Shown here piece by piece: positions 27,061-36,797 of a stretch of 64,000 nucleotides of DNA; position 1 is the first letter of the stretch, and every line of letters starts with the position of its first letter. Below the pieces are notes generated by a model. It searched no databases. It worked only from the letters and a program-made list of their open reading frames with translations, and had not been told where the DNA came from. Where the stretch lies: NCBI RefSeq assembly GCF_001636315.1, contig NZ_KV440949.1, positions 1,404,703-1,468,702 of the forward strand, written 5' to 3'. The stretch is from Neobacillus mesonae (GTDB lineage: Bacteria; Bacillota; Bacilli; Bacillales; Cytobacillaceae). A program made the translations under genes and the position numbers.

Positions 27061-28463
27061 TTTTTTAAACTGTTTTTTATCGCCAGGACACCTGCTTCCA
27101 TATCTTCAAAAGAGGCATAGGCATAGGATAGTCTTAACGTTGGCTGGCGATCATTATAAATATAACCAGGATTAATCACTACATTCTCAGCCAGACATTG
27201 TTTAAACAGGGTTGACATATTTATCTTTTTCTTAAAAATAACCCAGATAAAAAATCCTCCAGATGGTTTTGACCAGGTGGCGACATCACTTAAGTGAAGG
27301 CTAAGTAAACGAAGCAGCTCATCCCTTTTTTCCATTAACCTGCTGCGGACCTTTTGTAAATGCTTTTCGTACAAACCGGAAGCTAGCAGCTCTTTTACCA
27401 GCACCTGTGAAAGATAGCTTGAACCATAATCGGTCTGCATCCGGACATCACTTAACCGTTTAATAACGGCTTCCGGACCGGCCAGCCACCCTATTCTTAG
27501 CCCTGCCGCAATCGTTTTCGAAAAACTGCCGATATATAATACTTGGCCATTTTTATCTAATGCTTTTAAAGGAGCTGGCGGCGGTGCATCGATCCATAAA
27601 TCTCGAAAAATATCGTCCTCAATGATTGGCATCTGGTAGAATTGGCACTTTTCCAATAATTGTTTTCGCTGGTCTACCTCCATGCTTGTACTTGTCGGAT
27701 TTTGGAACGTTGGATTTAGAAATAAAACCGACGAGTTTTTAGGGAACTTTTGCTGAAATAACGCTTTTATACTTAACCCATTTGCTTCCATGGGTATTTC
27801 TCTTATCAACATTTCTTGCGGAAACAGATTAATCGAACGCAAATACGATGGGCTTTCAAGAAAAACGGTAGACCCTCTTTTTAAAATTCCGGTCGTAATC
27901 AGCTTCAGCGCCTGTAACGCTCCGGAAACGATCAAGATACTATCGGGTGCAATATTCAATCCAATGGTTTGCAGATGCCTGCTAATCTCTGTTCTTAATC
28001 CAAGGTCCCCGAGCCCGTCACCATAACCAAACTCCCGCAGCTGGAGTGTCACCTTTCCCATCGCTTCTGTTATTTCAGTATGAGGAAACATCTCGGGACC
28101 AAGTTCTCCCTTGCTTAACTGGATTAAGTCCTTTCTATTCTCCAATTCATTGATCATCTGGACGATATGTTCACTTGCAGGCTGCAAGGACCATTTCGTA
28201 TAATCGCTCCAGTCCGGCGGGGAAATTGCCGATAGTAAGGACCATTGATTATTTACTACATATATTCCGCTGCCTGTTTTCCCTTCCAGCAGCCCTTCTG
28301 ATTTGACGATTTCAATCGCTGTAACCACCGTACTTCTGTTCACGCCAAACTGTTTAGCGATTTCCCTTTGCGTAGGGATTTTACTGCCAATCACCCATTC
28401 CCCATGATCAATTTTTTCACGAATCCAGCGGGCGATTTGAAAATAACGAGGCATCTTTTTCAT
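27045..28463 (-). CDS. MocR-type regulator: GntR helix-turn-helix fused to aminotransferase domain
   Basis: About 472 residues. Residues 1-75 form a GntR winged helix (IPTQREIAKQFGVNRSTVV); about 110-470 form a class I aminotransferase fold with the PLP lysine in GSFSKTIAAGLRIGW. Such proteins sense PLP or an amino compound and usually act on a divergent neighbour. Here the divergent neighbour is the EamA transporter starting about 105 bp away, a likely target. The start MKKMPRYF is chosen; it has only a weak GATGGATGAT site. Confidence 0.87.
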   Translation of the reverse strand: MKKMPRYFQIARWIREKIDHGEWVIGSKIPTQREIAKQFGVNRSTVVTAIEIVKSEGLLEGKTGSGIYVVNNQWSLLSAISPPDWSDYTKWSLQPASEHIVQMINELENRKDLIQLSKGELGPEMFPHTEITEAMGKVTLQLREFGYGDGLGDLGLRTEISRHLQTIGLNIAPDSILIVSGALQALKLITTGILKRGSTVFLESPSYLRSINLFPQEMLIREIPMEANGLSIKALFQQKFPKNSSVLFLNPTFQNPTSTSMEVDQRKQLLEKCQFYQMPIIEDDIFRDLWIDAPPPAPLKALDKNGQVLYIGSFSKTIAAGLRIGWLAGPEAVIKRLSDVRMQTDYGSSYLSQVLVKELLASGLYEKHLQKVRSRLMEKRDELLRLLSLHLSDVATWSKPSGGFFIWVIFKKKINMSTLFKQCLAENVVINPGYIYNDRQPTLRLSYAYASFEDMEAGVLAIKNSLKKNAPT

Positions 28464-28567
28464 ATATATCATCCATCTTTTTGTTGGTTTTTTTCGTCGC
28501 CGATTGGTTGGCGATTTCAATCCTTTTCCATCTTATTATAAATAAAAAGAACGAAATGAGGTATACC

Positions 28568-29488
28568 ATGAACGGGAAAGTTATCGCTGCCTACACCATC
28601 ATCATCGTTGCCTGGGGTTCAGCTTTTGCGGGAATTAAGGAAGCGCTTGGATCATATAGTCCGGAACACCTCGCATTGCTGAGGCTTTTGATTGGATCGA
28701 CTACACTAATCATCTTTGCCGCTGTTAAAAAAATTAGACTTCCAGATGTAAAGGATATTCCGGTTATTTTATTGCTGGGCTTTTTAGGCTTTACGGTCTA
28801 CCATTCGGCACTGAATTATGGTGAACAAATGGTCAGCGCTGGGATTGCTAGTTTACTAGTATCAACCGCTCCTATTTTTTCCACCGTGTTAGCCGCTGCT
28901 TTTTTAAAAGAAAAATTTACTAAGTCAGGATGGATCGGCTCGCTAATCGCATTTTCGGGGGTTGCTCTCATCTCGTTCGGGACGGGTCACACCCAAACAG
29001 CCTATTTCATCGGAATTCTTTTTATTATTACCGCAGCCTTGGGTGAAAGCTTCTATTTTGTATATCAGGCAAAGTATTTACAAAAATATGGTTTTATTGC
29101 CTTTACGGTGTACACTATTATCCCCGGAACGCTGTTTATGCTGCCGTTCTTGCCGGGATTAGGGAGGGAGGTACTTGCCGCTTCTGCTGGTTCGACAATA
29201 GCGGTGGTTTACCTTGGATTGATTCCCACCGTCCTCCCTTATTTAGCCTTAGCCTATATCACTTCAAAAGTCGGGGCTTCAGAGGCAACAAGTTCATTAT
29301 ATTTAACCCCAGCAGCGGCGTTAATCATTTCATGGCTGATGCTTGGTGAAATTCCTACAATGATTTCGTTAGCCGGCGGGGTTCTAACTTTGATCGGTGT
29401 AGGCGTAATCCAGCGAAAAGCTCCTAATCAAGAGCACGAAGTCCCAAAGCCAAGTAATGGCCCGGGAAATCACAGTAGAACTGGTTAA
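28568..29488 (+). CDS. EamA-family (DMT) transporter
   Basis: A 306-residue protein with about 10 membrane segments in two EamA repeats (first beginning WGSAFAGIKEAL, second ALGESFYFVYQAKYL). Drug/metabolite family exporters of amino acids or metabolites share this plan. The start MNGKVIAAY follows GAGGT; the longer frame upstream overlaps the divergent regulator gene. Probably controlled by the MocR protein beside it. Confidence 0.85.
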   Translation: MNGKVIAAYTIIIVAWGSAFAGIKEALGSYSPEHLALLRLLIGSTTLIIFAAVKKIRLPDVKDIPVILLLGFLGFTVYHSALNYGEQMVSAGIASLLVSTAPIFSTVLAAAFLKEKFTKSGWIGSLIAFSGVALISFGTGHTQTAYFIGILFIITAALGESFYFVYQAKYLQKYGFIAFTVYTIIPGTLFMLPFLPGLGREVLAASAGSTIAVVYLGLIPTVLPYLALAYITSKVGASEATSSLYLTPAAALIISWLMLGEIPTMISLAGGVLTLIGVGVIQRKAPNQEHEVPKPSNGPGNHSRTG

Positions 29489-29490
29489 CA

Positions 29491-29530
29491 AAAATAAAAA
29501 GGCATCCGAATCGAATTGATCTGGATGCCT
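29491..29530. terminator. Bidirectional terminator between the EamA gene and floT
   Basis: GGCATCC...GGATGCC stem; minus-strand read-out ends in TTTTTATTTTTG after floT. Confidence 0.8.
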
Positions 29531-29541
29531 CTGATTACACC

Positions 29542-31059
29542 TTAATTATCTTGTTTCTTGATTTCGTCGGTTAGGTCTTCGATACTTCTTTTCACATTGC
29601 CTTTACCGGAGTAGTTTTCAATCAGCTCTTTCACATCGATTCCGCTTGATGCCTTTAACGACTCCTGCAGGCTTGCCATAAGGTTAGTGGCATAGCTGGT
29701 GATTTTACCCGCGCCGCTGTTTTCCCCGGAACCGCCACCAGTATCCACAACGGTAATTTTATCAATGTTAGAAAGCGGGGCAGCCACTTGCTTCGCATAT
29801 TCAGGAAGCATTTTGACGACCATGTCGAGAATCGCAGCCTGCCCGAACTGTTCGAACGCTTCGGCAATTTTTTCCTTCGCTTCCGCTTCCGCCAAACCTT
29901 TCATACGGATGACTTCAGCCTCAGAAAGACCTTGTGCTTTCTGCGCTTCGGCTTTAGCTAAACCATCGATACGGACACGTTCAGCTTCAGCCTTCGCCAT
30001 TGCTTCAATACGGTATTTGTTTGCTTCCGCTTCGGCCATTTGTTTCGCTTTTTCCGCCGCAGCAGACTGTTCAACAGCATAACGGTCGGCGTCGGCCTTT
30101 TTCTTAACCTCGGAATCGTATTGACGTTCACGGCGCAGTATTTCTTTTTCTTCGAGCTCAATTTGCTTTTGTCTTTCAATAATTCTAACTTGCATTTCCT
30201 GTTCGGTAACATCCTGTTTTGCTTTTGCACTTTCAAGGTCATAGGCCATATCGGCTCGTGCCTTAGCAATGTCCTGCTCACGACGGAATTCCGCGACCTT
30301 TAATTGATTAATTTTCTCCGCTTCAGCAATTTCCGTTGAACGCTCTAATTCTGAGCGCTTCGCTTCTTTAGCTGCCTCCGCTTTTTTAATTCTGGTTTCT
30401 TTTTCTGCTTCAGCCGTAGCAATATCGGCATCACGCTTGACCTGGGCAATGCGCGGTTTTCCGAGCGCATCCAAGTAGCCATTCTTATCGCGGACATCTT
30501 TAATCGTAAACGAAACTATCACCAGACCCATTTTCGCAAGGTCTTGAGACGCAACCCGCTGTACCTCTTGGGAGAACTTATCACGGTTTTTATAAATTTC
30601 TTCGACTGTCATCGATCCAAGAATCGAACGTAAATGACCTTCAAGAACCTCTTTCGCTTCATTCTCCCGATCATCTTTCGGCTTTCCAAGGAACTGCTCT
30701 GCTGCTGTAGCAATCTCGCTGATCGAGCCGCCGATTTTAATAATCGCCACACCATCAGCCATAACTGGTACACCCTGCTCGGTGTAAACTTCTGGAGTAG
30801 TAACTTCTAGTTTGCTAGATAACAAGCTTAAAGGCTGTGCTTGTTGAAAAACCGGCAAAATAAAGCTGCCGCCGCCGCGAATGATTTTGATTTTATTACC
30901 GGATTCATCGACGTGAACATTTTTGCTGCCAAGATAGCTTCCTGTGACAATCAATGCTTCGTCAGGTCCGGCCGTTCTATACTTTGTAACAAAAACACCA
31001 ATTAAAGCAATTAAAATAAGTGCAACAATACCAATGATAACCCATACTCCTAATTCCAT
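29542..31059 (-). CDS. floT: Flotillin FloT
   Basis: A 505-residue membrane scaffold of functional membrane microdomains. An N-terminal membrane segment (residues 5-25) is followed by an SPFH/band-7 domain (about 30-220) and a long alanine/glutamate-rich coiled coil with repeats of the AKAEAERVRIDGLAKAEA type, as in YuaG. The gene follows yuaF (15-bp gap) in a putative sigma-W operon for envelope stress and antibiotic tolerance. Confidence 0.93.
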   Translation of the reverse strand: MELGVWVIIGIVALILIALIGVFVTKYRTAGPDEALIVTGSYLGSKNVHVDESGNKIKIIRGGGSFILPVFQQAQPLSLLSSKLEVTTPEVYTEQGVPVMADGVAIIKIGGSISEIATAAEQFLGKPKDDRENEAKEVLEGHLRSILGSMTVEEIYKNRDKFSQEVQRVASQDLAKMGLVIVSFTIKDVRDKNGYLDALGKPRIAQVKRDADIATAEAEKETRIKKAEAAKEAKRSELERSTEIAEAEKINQLKVAEFRREQDIAKARADMAYDLESAKAKQDVTEQEMQVRIIERQKQIELEEKEILRRERQYDSEVKKKADADRYAVEQSAAAEKAKQMAEAEANKYRIEAMAKAEAERVRIDGLAKAEAQKAQGLSEAEVIRMKGLAEAEAKEKIAEAFEQFGQAAILDMVVKMLPEYAKQVAAPLSNIDKITVVDTGGGSGENSGAGKITSYATNLMASLQESLKASSGIDVKELIENYSGKGNVKRSIEDLTDEIKKQDN

Positions 31060-31074
31060 GGTTTTAACCCCCTT

Positions 31075-31617
31075 CTATATAAAACTTTCATTTTCCTGGT
31101 GGACTGAAACTTGCAGCACTCCATTCTTAACCTGGACTACCAGTACTTTTGTACCATCAGGGATAGATACATCATCAAAGCTGGATGCCGGCTTGGCAAT
31201 CCTGCCGCTGGCGCTTTCAATTAAAACCTCGCCAAACCCATCGGCCGGGATGGACGTGATCACTGCTCCAATCCGCCCTCGCAGATCGGATTCTTTATAA
31301 ACGAGTGATTCTTCAGCTGAGGATAAAGGTGCTAAAATAAAAACATTTAATAATGTGACTAGTATTAAAGCAATAACAGCTGAAATTCCTAAAATGAGTA
31401 AATAATGAAGCGAAGATAAACGTTCAAATAAGTAGCCGCTGGCTGAAAGAATGGTAATAAAGGCAAAGACGAGAACCGGATTTAAAAAGTGGAGACCCCC
31501 GTCACCAGTGTCAAAATGCAGAACATCAGCAAATAAGACATAAATAATGGTCAAGATTCCCGAGATAATGAGTGCGTACAAATAAATCGTTGCTAATGGC
31601 AGACCGAAAAGTTCCAT
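31075..31617 (-). CDS. yuaF: NfeD-like membrane protein YuaF
   Basis: About 180 residues: membrane segments at about 7-27, 45-62 and 72-105, then a C-terminal OB-fold NfeD domain (LRGRIGAVITSIPADGFGEV to the end). NfeD proteins are the usual operon partners of flotillins. Start MELFG or the ATG two codons upstream; both follow AAAGGGGTG. Behind a sigma-W type promoter. Confidence 0.88.
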   Translation of the reverse strand: MELFGLPLATIYLYALIISGILTIIYVLFADVLHFDTGDGGLHFLNPVLVFAFITILSASGYLFERLSSLHYLLILGISAVIALILVTLLNVFILAPLSSAEESLVYKESDLRGRIGAVITSIPADGFGEVLIESASGRIAKPASSFDDVSIPDGTKVLVVQVKNGVLQVSVHQENESFI

Positions 31618-31726
31618 ATGCATCACCCCTTTAAGATTTAGGTAAGACATACAACGGAAATTCTATTTTACTAGCTTAAAGAAGTATAGGCATCATCCCT
31701 TCTTTTTAAAAAGTTATGTATGGTAT

Positions 31727-31755
31727 TAATACGGATAAAACAAGGAAAGGTTTCA
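31727..31755 (-). promoter_or_regulatory. Sigma-W type promoter of yuaF-floT
   Basis: Minus strand TGAAAC (31750-31755), 16-bp spacer, CGTATTA (31727-31733). This matches the extracytoplasmic-function sigma-W consensus TGAAAC-N16-CGTA, known to drive yuaFGI in B. subtilis. It lies about 110 bp upstream of yuaF. Confidence 0.85.
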
Positions 31756-31815
31756 AATTTTTCCTAATTATAGTATAAATGATTCATTTAACATTTGGGT
31801 ATTTTTTTCTATTTA

Positions 31816-31851
31816 AAAATAAAAAGTGCCGCAGCACTATAGCTGCAGCAA
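31816..31851 (-). terminator. Terminator of the cystine transporter operon
   Basis: GCTGCAGC/GCTGCGGC stem followed by TTTTTATTTTT on the minus strand. Confidence 0.82.
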
Positions 31852-31856
31852 CTTAC

Positions 31857-32591
31857 TTACATAATCATATTCAAAAACCTCTTTGTTCGTTCCTCTTTTG
31901 GACTTTCAAACATCTCTTCCGGTTTGTTCCTTTCCACCACTACGCCGCCATCCATAAAAATAACTTCGTCCGCCGCATCACGGGCAAATCGCATTTCGTG
32001 CGTCACGACGATCATCGTCATCCCTTCTTTTGCAAGGTCCTTCATCACTTTTAAAACCTCCCCCACAAGCTCAGGGTCAAGGGCAGATGTCGGTTCATCA
32101 AACAGCATGACCTGCGGTTCCATTGCCAAGGCACGGGCGATTCCTACCCGCTGCTGCTGCCCGCCTGAAAGCTGCGATGGATAAAAGTCCAATTTATCAC
32201 CCAGCCCAACCTTTTCAAGCAATCCCTGTGCTCTTTTACTTGCTGCTTGCTTGCCCTCTCCCTTCACAATAACCGGACCCTCCATTACATTTTCTAAAAC
32301 GGTTTTGTGGGGAAATAAGTTATAATTTTGAAATACCATTCCCGTTATCCGCCGAAACGAAGCAATATTTTTCTTCGATACGTTTTTGGAAAAATCGAGC
32401 GTCTGCTCGTCGATGGTGATGATCCCTTTCGTTGGAATCTCCAGTACATTCAAACAGCGCAGCATCGTGGTTTTGCCTGATCCGGACGGACCAATTACTA
32501 CAACTACCTTCCCTTTTTCCACCTCAAGGTCTATTCCTTTTAATACCTCTAACTGTCCGAATTGCTTATGTAACCCTTTGATTGAAATCAT
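31857..32591 (-). CDS. tcyC: Polar amino acid ABC transporter ATPase, cystine type
   Basis: A 244-residue ATPase of the polar amino acid family: Walker [10 protein letters not shown] near residue 34, signature [15 protein letters not shown] near 133, Walker [15 protein letters not shown] near 157. Third gene of a binding protein-permease-ATPase operon with the TcyABC layout. Cystine specificity is inferred from the binding protein; other polar amino acids remain possible. Confidence 0.82.
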   Translation of the reverse strand: MISIKGLHKQFGQLEVLKGIDLEVEKGKVVVVIGPSGSGKTTMLRCLNVLEIPTKGIITIDEQTLDFSKNVSKKNIASFRRITGMVFQNYNLFPHKTVLENVMEGPVIVKGEGKQAASKRAQGLLEKVGLGDKLDFYPSQLSGGQQQRVGIARALAMEPQVMLFDEPTSALDPELVGEVLKVMKDLAKEGMTMIVVTHEMRFARDAADEVIFMDGGVVVERNKPEEMFESPKEERTKRFLNMIM

Positions 32592-32630
32592 CGAAAAACC
32601 CCTTTTTCAACGCTCGTTCTAACCATCAGT

Positions 32631-33329
32631 TTACACCCCATATCGGTTCAATCTCTTTTCCATTACCTGCTGCAGTACAGACAGGAAAAAACAAATGACC
32701 CAATAAATTAGGGCAGCTTCGGTGTAAACCAATAAAAATTCATAATTTCTGGAGGTAATTTCCTGGGCCCGGCGAAACATCTCGGTAATCAGTACGACAG
32801 ATGCAAGAGAGGTATCTTTTACGAGACTAATGAAGGTATTGGATAATGGCGGTAAAGATACCCTGGCAGCCTGAGGCAGGATAATTCGCTTTAACACTTG
32901 GGAATAGGACATACCGATTGAATATCCAGCCTCCCACTGTCCCTTGGGAATCGACAAAATCGCAGCCCGGATTGTTTCCGAGGCATAAGCTCCAACATTA
33001 AGTGAAAAGCCAATGACCGCTGAAATAAATGGATCAAGCGTTACCCCGACATTTGGCAGGCCATAAAAGATGATGAATAATTGAACCAATAATGGCGTCC
33101 CTCGTATGGCCGATACATACACGCGGGCAATGATTTGCAGTATTTTAACATGTGAGATCCGTGCCAGCGCGGTCAAAACCGCAAGGAGCAGCCCACAAAT
33201 AAACGAAATGATCGTCAGCGGAATGGTATTTGAAATAGCTCCCTCCAGCAGCGGCCAGAGGGAGGTTTTAGCAATTTCTATTAGCCTTGCCGTTCTATCG
33301 GGATCTGCGGCAACATTACTTAAGTACAT
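32631..33329 (-). CDS. tcyB: Polar amino acid ABC transporter permease, cystine type
   Basis: About 232 residues with five membrane segments (HisM family), including [17 protein letters not shown] and the EAA-type loop [20 protein letters not shown]. The ATG at 33329 lies inside the end of the binding-protein gene (14-nt overlap); in-frame TTG and GTG codons just upstream are alternative starts. No strong ribosome binding site, which suggests translational coupling. Confidence 0.82.
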   Translation of the reverse strand: MYLSNVAADPDRTARLIEIAKTSLWPLLEGAISNTIPLTIISFICGLLLAVLTALARISHVKILQIIARVYVSAIRGTPLLVQLFIIFYGLPNVGVTLDPFISAVIGFSLNVGAYASETIRAAILSIPKGQWEAGYSIGMSYSQVLKRIILPQAARVSLPPLSNTFISLVKDTSLASVVLITEMFRRAQEITSRNYEFLLVYTEAALIYWVICFFLSVLQQVMEKRLNRYGV

Positions 33330-34143
33330 CTTCACCAAACCATTTCACTGAGATTTTTTTATACGTGCCATCATCCACCATATCTTTAAGGGCTTTGTTT
33401 ACGGCATCTACGAGTGTGTCACTTTTCTTTCGGAACATAAAGCCGCTTGTTGATGCATCATTACTTGTCGCAACAATCTTCACCGGTGCATCAGGCTTTT
33501 GTTTTTTAAAGTCTAAAAAGGCAATGTTATCATTAATCGTCACATCGACCCGTTTCTGTGCCAGCAGCTCTGCAGCCTGCTGGAAGCCATCAACCCCCAC
33601 CAGATTGGCTCCATACTTTTTCGCCATGTCCGCATAGTTGCTTGTTAGCGATTGGGCAGAATTTAATCCTTTAATATCGTCAAATGATTTGACCTTATTA
33701 TTATCCTTATTCGTAATTAAAACAGCGGTCGAGGTAATATAAGGATCGGAGAAATCATATTTTTCCTGACGGTCCGGGCGAATTCCTACTTGGTTGGCGA
33801 TCATATCAAAGCGCTTGGCATCAAGTCCGGCGAATAAAGCATCCCATTGAGTCTCTTTGAATTCCGCCTTTACCCCAAGCCGTTTGGCGACCTCTTCTGC
33901 AAGTTCAACATCGAAACCGGTTAAATTTCCGCTCGTATCGTGAAACGTAAATGGCGGATATGTACCTTCCGTACCGATTAAAATTTTTCCGTCATCCTTC
34001 ACTTTTGCAAGTAAATCTTGATTTGCTTTTTCAGCTGTTTTATTGTCTTTCTTATTATCCTTCTTGGCATCATCCTTGCCACATGCGGACAATACGAACA
34101 TAAAGCTTAATACAAGCGTAAAGATGATTAATAATTTTTTCAT
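33316..34143 (-). CDS. tcyA: Cystine-type amino acid-binding lipoprotein
   Basis: Solute-binding lipoprotein, about 275 residues: signal [21 protein letters not shown] with lipobox LSAC, a lysine/aspartate-rich linker, then the family 3 binding-protein fold ([49 protein letters not shown]). The [19 protein letters not shown] block resembles TcyA of B. subtilis. AGGGAGG precedes the ATG. No S-box or other riboswitch is visible upstream. Confidence 0.83.
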   Translation of the reverse strand: MKKLLIIFTLVLSFMFVLSACGKDDAKKDNKKDNKTAEKANQDLLAKVKDDGKILIGTEGTYPPFTFHDTSGNLTGFDVELAEEVAKRLGVKAEFKETQWDALFAGLDAKRFDMIANQVGIRPDRQEKYDFSDPYITSTAVLITNKDNNKVKSFDDIKGLNSAQSLTSNYADMAKKYGANLVGVDGFQQAAELLAQKRVDVTINDNIAFLDFKKQKPDAPVKIVATSNDASTSGFMFRKKSDTLVDAVNKALKDMVDDGTYKKISVKWFGEDVLK

Positions 34144-34193
34144 CAAAAAACCTCCCTTACTAGCTTGCGATTATTTTCCCCATTTTTTCATAA

Positions 34194-34223
34194 TAAAAAC
34201 CCGCCTTGAAAAATCGGCAGGTT
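34194..34223 (-). terminator. Terminator after the MASE3 gene
   Basis: AACCTGCC/GGCGGGTT stem with a TTTTTATT tail on the minus strand, 20 bp past the MASE3 stop. Confidence 0.8.
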
Positions 34224-34243
34224 AAAGTGAACAAACATTTGAA

Positions 34244-35107
34244 TTAACTGACTTCGTCTTTCATTCTTGCCACTTCGACAGGCTTAAGTCCAAAGGCTTT
34301 CAGGCCGTCATCCTTTCCTTCCCCCAAACCCAAAAAGTAAAATCCTTTCAGAATATAATAAAATCCAAGGGTCTTTAATATATGGCCCGTGAAATTGTCA
34401 ATATCATAGACACTTTGATAAATCGTAAAAACTAACTCCGTTAACAGTAAAAAAACTAATGCTAATGCAATCGAAAGTTTTGCTTCACATTTTTGTTCGT
34501 GATATTGATAGAGGGTAACAATTAAACAAATAAACTGAATGAAACTAACAGCATATTCCATTACATTTTTCACAAAGGTTGTCCCTTCTCCCTCAACCAT
34601 TAAGACAGGCAGACTTTGTTCAAATTGGAAGATAGTATAGCCAATTGTACAGACTATGATCATTCCAAATATAAACGAAGCGTTGTGTACATCCCTTTTT
34701 AGCTTCCTGTCCGGGAGAAGCAGGACCAATAAAATCAAGAACGCCTGAAGCATTCTTGCTGTGACCCAAAACCAAGTCGCTTTTGCTACTGAGCTTTCGG
34801 TAATAAAAAAGGGCATTCCTTTAAAGGACATCGTATGGAGCAGGTCAATCGCGCCAACAAGAAAGAAGGTAATCGACAACAGCAACATTCGGCTTGATTT
34901 CGTTTGGCGAAAAACCTTGCGTCCATAAAAGAAGATTGTGGCTGAGATGCTAATACTAATACATTCTAAAAGGGTATGAATTCCGACATAATTTTCATGG
35001 TTATAAAAGATATTAATTTGCGGCTGATTTAAATGAAAGACCATCAGGAGAATTATAGCTAGAACGGAGTAGAGTAGAAATTTCCCTTCAGTTAACTGCT
35101 TCTTCAT
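34244..35107 (-). CDS. Stand-alone MASE3 membrane sensor domain protein
   Basis: About 287 residues with seven or eight membrane segments and the MASE3 features LTFFLVGAIDLLHTMSFKGM-like block (here near residue 95) and a following TARMLQAF. MASE3 usually sits in front of a histidine kinase or GGDEF domain; here the protein ends about 25 residues after the last membrane segment with no output domain. The start MKKQLTEGK follows GAGGTGATACAC. Either a complete orphan sensor or the remnant of a larger protein; no kinase or GGDEF sequence was seen downstream. Confidence 0.75.
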   Translation of the reverse strand: MKKQLTEGKFLLYSVLAIILLMVFHLNQPQINIFYNHENYVGIHTLLECISISISATIFFYGRKVFRQTKSSRMLLLSITFFLVGAIDLLHTMSFKGMPFFITESSVAKATWFWVTARMLQAFLILLVLLLPDRKLKRDVHNASFIFGMIIVCTIGYTIFQFEQSLPVLMVEGEGTTFVKNVMEYAVSFIQFICLIVTLYQYHEQKCEAKLSIALALVFLLLTELVFTIYQSVYDIDNFTGHILKTLGFYYILKGFYFLGLGEGKDDGLKAFGLKPVEVARMKDEVS

Positions 35108-35221
35108 GTGTATCACCTCTATTCTTTTACATTTTTTACTTATTATAAAACGGGTTTTAAGGTTGTGACGCTTAAGGTTGTTGCAACTTTATGAAAATTT
35201 TATGGCAGTGTTTTTCCCGAT

Positions 35222-35257
35222 AAAAAAGAAGGCTGCACCAATGGCAAGCCCCCTTCT
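35222..35257 (-). terminator. Terminator after nadE
   Basis: AGAAGGGGGCT...AGCCTTCT stem followed by a U-run on the minus strand. Confidence 0.8.
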
Positions 35258-35259
35258 CC

Positions 35260-36081
35260 TTACTTCCACCACTGGTCAAACATTGTGGCAGGCATTCTTC
35301 GCTTATGTTCTGTTATGAGGTAACGCTGTTCGATTTTAGCGGCCGCTTCTTTAGAAACAGTTTTTCCTTCCAAGTAATCATCCAGTTCATCATAGGTGAT
35401 TCCCAATTCCGTTTCGTCCGCTTGTCCAGGCTTTTGATCCAGCAAATCTGCCGTTGGAACCTTTAAATAAAGCCGTTCTTCTGCACCAAGCTTCTGTAGC
35501 AAGGCTTTTCCTTGTCTTTTCGTTAAACCCGTCAGCGGCAGAACATCCGCCCCGCCATCGCCATATTTTGTATAAAACCCTGTTACAGCTTCAGCCGCAT
35601 GGTCCGTCCCGACCACCAAGAGCCCTTCCATACCGCCAACCGCGTATTGGGCAATCATTCTCATTCGAGCCTTCACATTTCCCTTTTGATAGTCGCTTAA
35701 ATGCTGCCCATTGGTCGATTGATCATATTCCTTTTGGACCACGTCCACCGCCGCTTTTATATTAAACACCATTTCTTGGTCCGCTTTAATAAAGGCTAAG
35801 GCTTTTTTAGCATCGTCCTCGTCCTGCTGCAAGCCGTATGGCAGCCTGACTGCAATAAATAACGCCTCGGTTCCTTCATTGCGCAGCTCCTCGACAGCCA
35901 GTTGTGCCAGCCTTCCCGCAAGCGTGGAATCCTGACCGCCGCTAATCCCTAAGACATATCCTTTCGACTTCGTTTTCACTAAATAATTTTTTAAAAAGTC
36001 TATTCGCCTACGAATTTCTTCCTTCGGTTCTATAGTAGGAGAAACATGTAAGTCCTTCATGATCTGTGCTTGCAAACTCAT
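35260..36081 (-). CDS. nadE: Ammonia-dependent NAD+ synthetase
   Basis: A 273-residue synthetase making NAD+ from deamido-NAD+ with ATP and ammonia. The PP-loop [16 protein letters not shown] is at about 46-61; [24 protein letters not shown] near 160 and the C-terminal KRRMP lysine motif are diagnostic. The lack of a nitrilase-like glutaminase domain marks the ammonia-dependent type. Monocistronic. Confidence 0.95.
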   Translation of the reverse strand: MSLQAQIMKDLHVSPTIEPKEEIRRRIDFLKNYLVKTKSKGYVLGISGGQDSTLAGRLAQLAVEELRNEGTEALFIAVRLPYGLQQDEDDAKKALAFIKADQEMVFNIKAAVDVVQKEYDQSTNGQHLSDYQKGNVKARMRMIAQYAVGGMEGLLVVGTDHAAEAVTGFYTKYGDGGADVLPLTGLTKRQGKALLQKLGAEERLYLKVPTADLLDQKPGQADETELGITYDELDDYLEGKTVSKEAAAKIEQRYLITEHKRRMPATMFDQWWK

Positions 36082-36207
36082 TTATACCCCTCCTAGCCTT
36101 CATTACTCTTAATGTACCACAAAAATTAACTTTTCAGTAAAAAGAGACATTCAAAAATGTTAGGGTAAAATAAAGAATAGCTTAGTAAAAGTATTGGAGG
36201 GTTAATT

Positions 36208-36720
36208 TTGGAAGCAAAAACATGTAACGAATCAAGGGTTGTGAGAACTATGAGGGTATTTCCAAATGATGTAAATGACCATCATACATTATTTGGCGGC
36301 AAGCTGATGAGTGATGCCGATATGCTGGCATCACTCTCAGCCACACGGCATTCCAGAAAAGAGTGTGTAACAGCTTCAACTGATTCTGTTGATTTCCTAA
36401 GTCCTATTACACCAAAGGATTCTGTCTGCTTCGAATCATTTGTTACCTGGACAGGCACTTCCTCCATGGAGGTTTTCGTCAAAATTATCGCGGAAAATAT
36501 GATTTCAGGCGAACGAAAAATTGCCGCAACAGCGTTCTTAACCTTTGTTGCCCTTGACGAACATGGCAGGCCGACTCAGGTTCCGGCAGTCATTCCGGAG
36601 ACAGAAGAGGAGAAAAAACTTTTTGAAACCGGGAAAGCAAGAGCAGAAAGACGAAAGGAACACAGGGTACACAGTAAAGATTTAGCTGCCTACTTAACAA
36701 CTAGAAAGCCTTGGGAATAA
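36208..36720 (+). CDS. Acyl-CoA thioesterase, hotdog fold (YkhA-like)
   Basis: A 170-residue acyl-CoA hydrolase: the catalytic segment NDVNDHHTLFGGKLMSDAD (about 19-37) is typical of the BFIT/YkhA/YciA group, with the conserved asparagine and aspartate. A charged C-terminal tail follows the hotdog domain. A TTG start with GGAGGGTTAATT. Single gene; likely substrate acyl-CoA of medium or long chain. Confidence 0.85.
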   Translation: MEAKTCNESRVVRTMRVFPNDVNDHHTLFGGKLMSDADMLASLSATRHSRKECVTASTDSVDFLSPITPKDSVCFESFVTWTGTSSMEVFVKIIAENMISGERKIAATAFLTFVALDEHGRPTQVPAVIPETEEEKKLFETGKARAERRKEHRVHSKDLAAYLTTRKPWE

Positions 36721-36762
36721 TAAAGTATGACCACCAGTTTTAACACTAAAGCACAAAAGAGA

Positions 36763-36794
36763 AAGGTTCGCGAAATCATGATTTCAGCGAACCT
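36763..36794. terminator. Bidirectional terminator between the thioesterase and DUF3231 genes
   Basis: AGGTTCGC...GCGAACCT with an inner GAAATCATGATTTC palindrome; it lies between two convergent genes. Confidence 0.8.
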
Positions 36795-36797
36795 ATT

